Made by a program: the position numbers and the translations under genes
The notes under the pieces: model-generated
The model's database searches: none
Told to the model about the DNA's origin: nothing
The model's input: only the letters and a program-made list of their open reading frames with translations
Shown: positions 63,790 to 64,000 of the stretch, one piece after another
Layout: the number at the start of each line of letters is the position of its first letter
How positions within the stretch are numbered: the stretch's first letter is position 1
NCBI GenBank assembly: GCA_019925095.2
Contig: CM034412.1
Span: 3,968,001 to 4,032,000 of the forward strand
From: Dendrolimus kikuchii
Taxonomy: Eukaryota > Arthropoda > Insecta > Lepidoptera > Lasiocampidae
DNA: 64,000 bases
Reading direction: 5' to 3'

Positions 63790-64000
63790 AAATTACATTT
63801 TCTTGGAAGAACCCAGCCCACGAGCTTCCATTGTGTATTGTACAGTTTACTATAAAACAATGCCCGAACGGAGGGGTGAGGAGTGGAGCGACGATTACGA
63901 TACAAGCAAGACGTGTACATTCGACAAGCGGTATAGTGACAGACTTCGCGCGTGTTATTGATCGTGCAGATTGTAACAAGTCGTGTCTAGTTTTATTTGT
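63790..64000 (+). mobile_element. LTR family B, copy 5, cut by the window edge
   Basis: CCATTGTGTATTGTAC, CTATAAAACAATGCCCGAAC, GTGACAGACTTCGCGCGTGT match 36490-36690. The left end is decayed or replaced; the right end is beyond 64000. Confidence 0.75.

Overview
The window is nuclear DNA of an insect, most likely a moth or butterfly. The two real genes are animal genes split by GT-AG introns. One belongs to ABC subfamily H, which is characteristic of arthropods. The noncoding DNA is AT-rich and full of repeat types usual in Lepidoptera: Helitron-like elements with a short hairpin before a CTAG end, RTE, R1 and Jockey/CR1 LINE remnants, tRNA-like SINEs, solo LTRs and MITEs. I cannot name the species. 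No functional tRNA or rRNA gene, CRISPR array or bacterial operon was seen.

Gene 1 (+ strand, 1341-26750) is the 3' half of an ABCH transporter. Eight exons join in phase and encode about 388 residues: the whole transmembrane half, ending at a stop. The exons for the ATP-binding half must lie left of the window. Gene 2 (- strand, 51529-31356) is a complete-looking lysyl-oxidase-like gene. Nine exons join in phase into 494 residues: signal peptide, two SRCR domains, and a LOX catalytic domain with the copper-binding histidines and the Lys/Tyr pair that forms the LTQ cofactor. The genes converge, with about 4.6 kb between their stop codons (26751-31355).

The rest is mostly repeats, many nested so that insertion order can be read. 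About 20 copies of a 310-bp poly(A)-tailed element (called SINE A here) lie on both strands. RTE copies end in tetranucleotide runs and sit in 12-13 bp target duplications. Five members of one LTR family (B) and one of another (C) are present, and five of the six copies show a plus-strand ATAT target. A 2.2-kb element with ~300-bp inverted termini carries a SINE A and a solo LTR. Other structures are an inverted duplication with 328-bp arms around a (TA)n tract, a ~160-bp satellite, a 457/491-bp tandem duplication, two 247-bp MITEs, and TIR elements at 29.4, 12.1, 22.4 and 42.3 kb.

Right of the second gene (51.6-64 kb) no confident host gene is visible. The region holds LINE tails, SINEs, LTRs and three weak coding candidates (52.3, 53.4 and 57.0 kb). 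Several insertions lie within tens of bases of splice sites in both genes. All function calls rest on motif recognition by eye; no database search was run.
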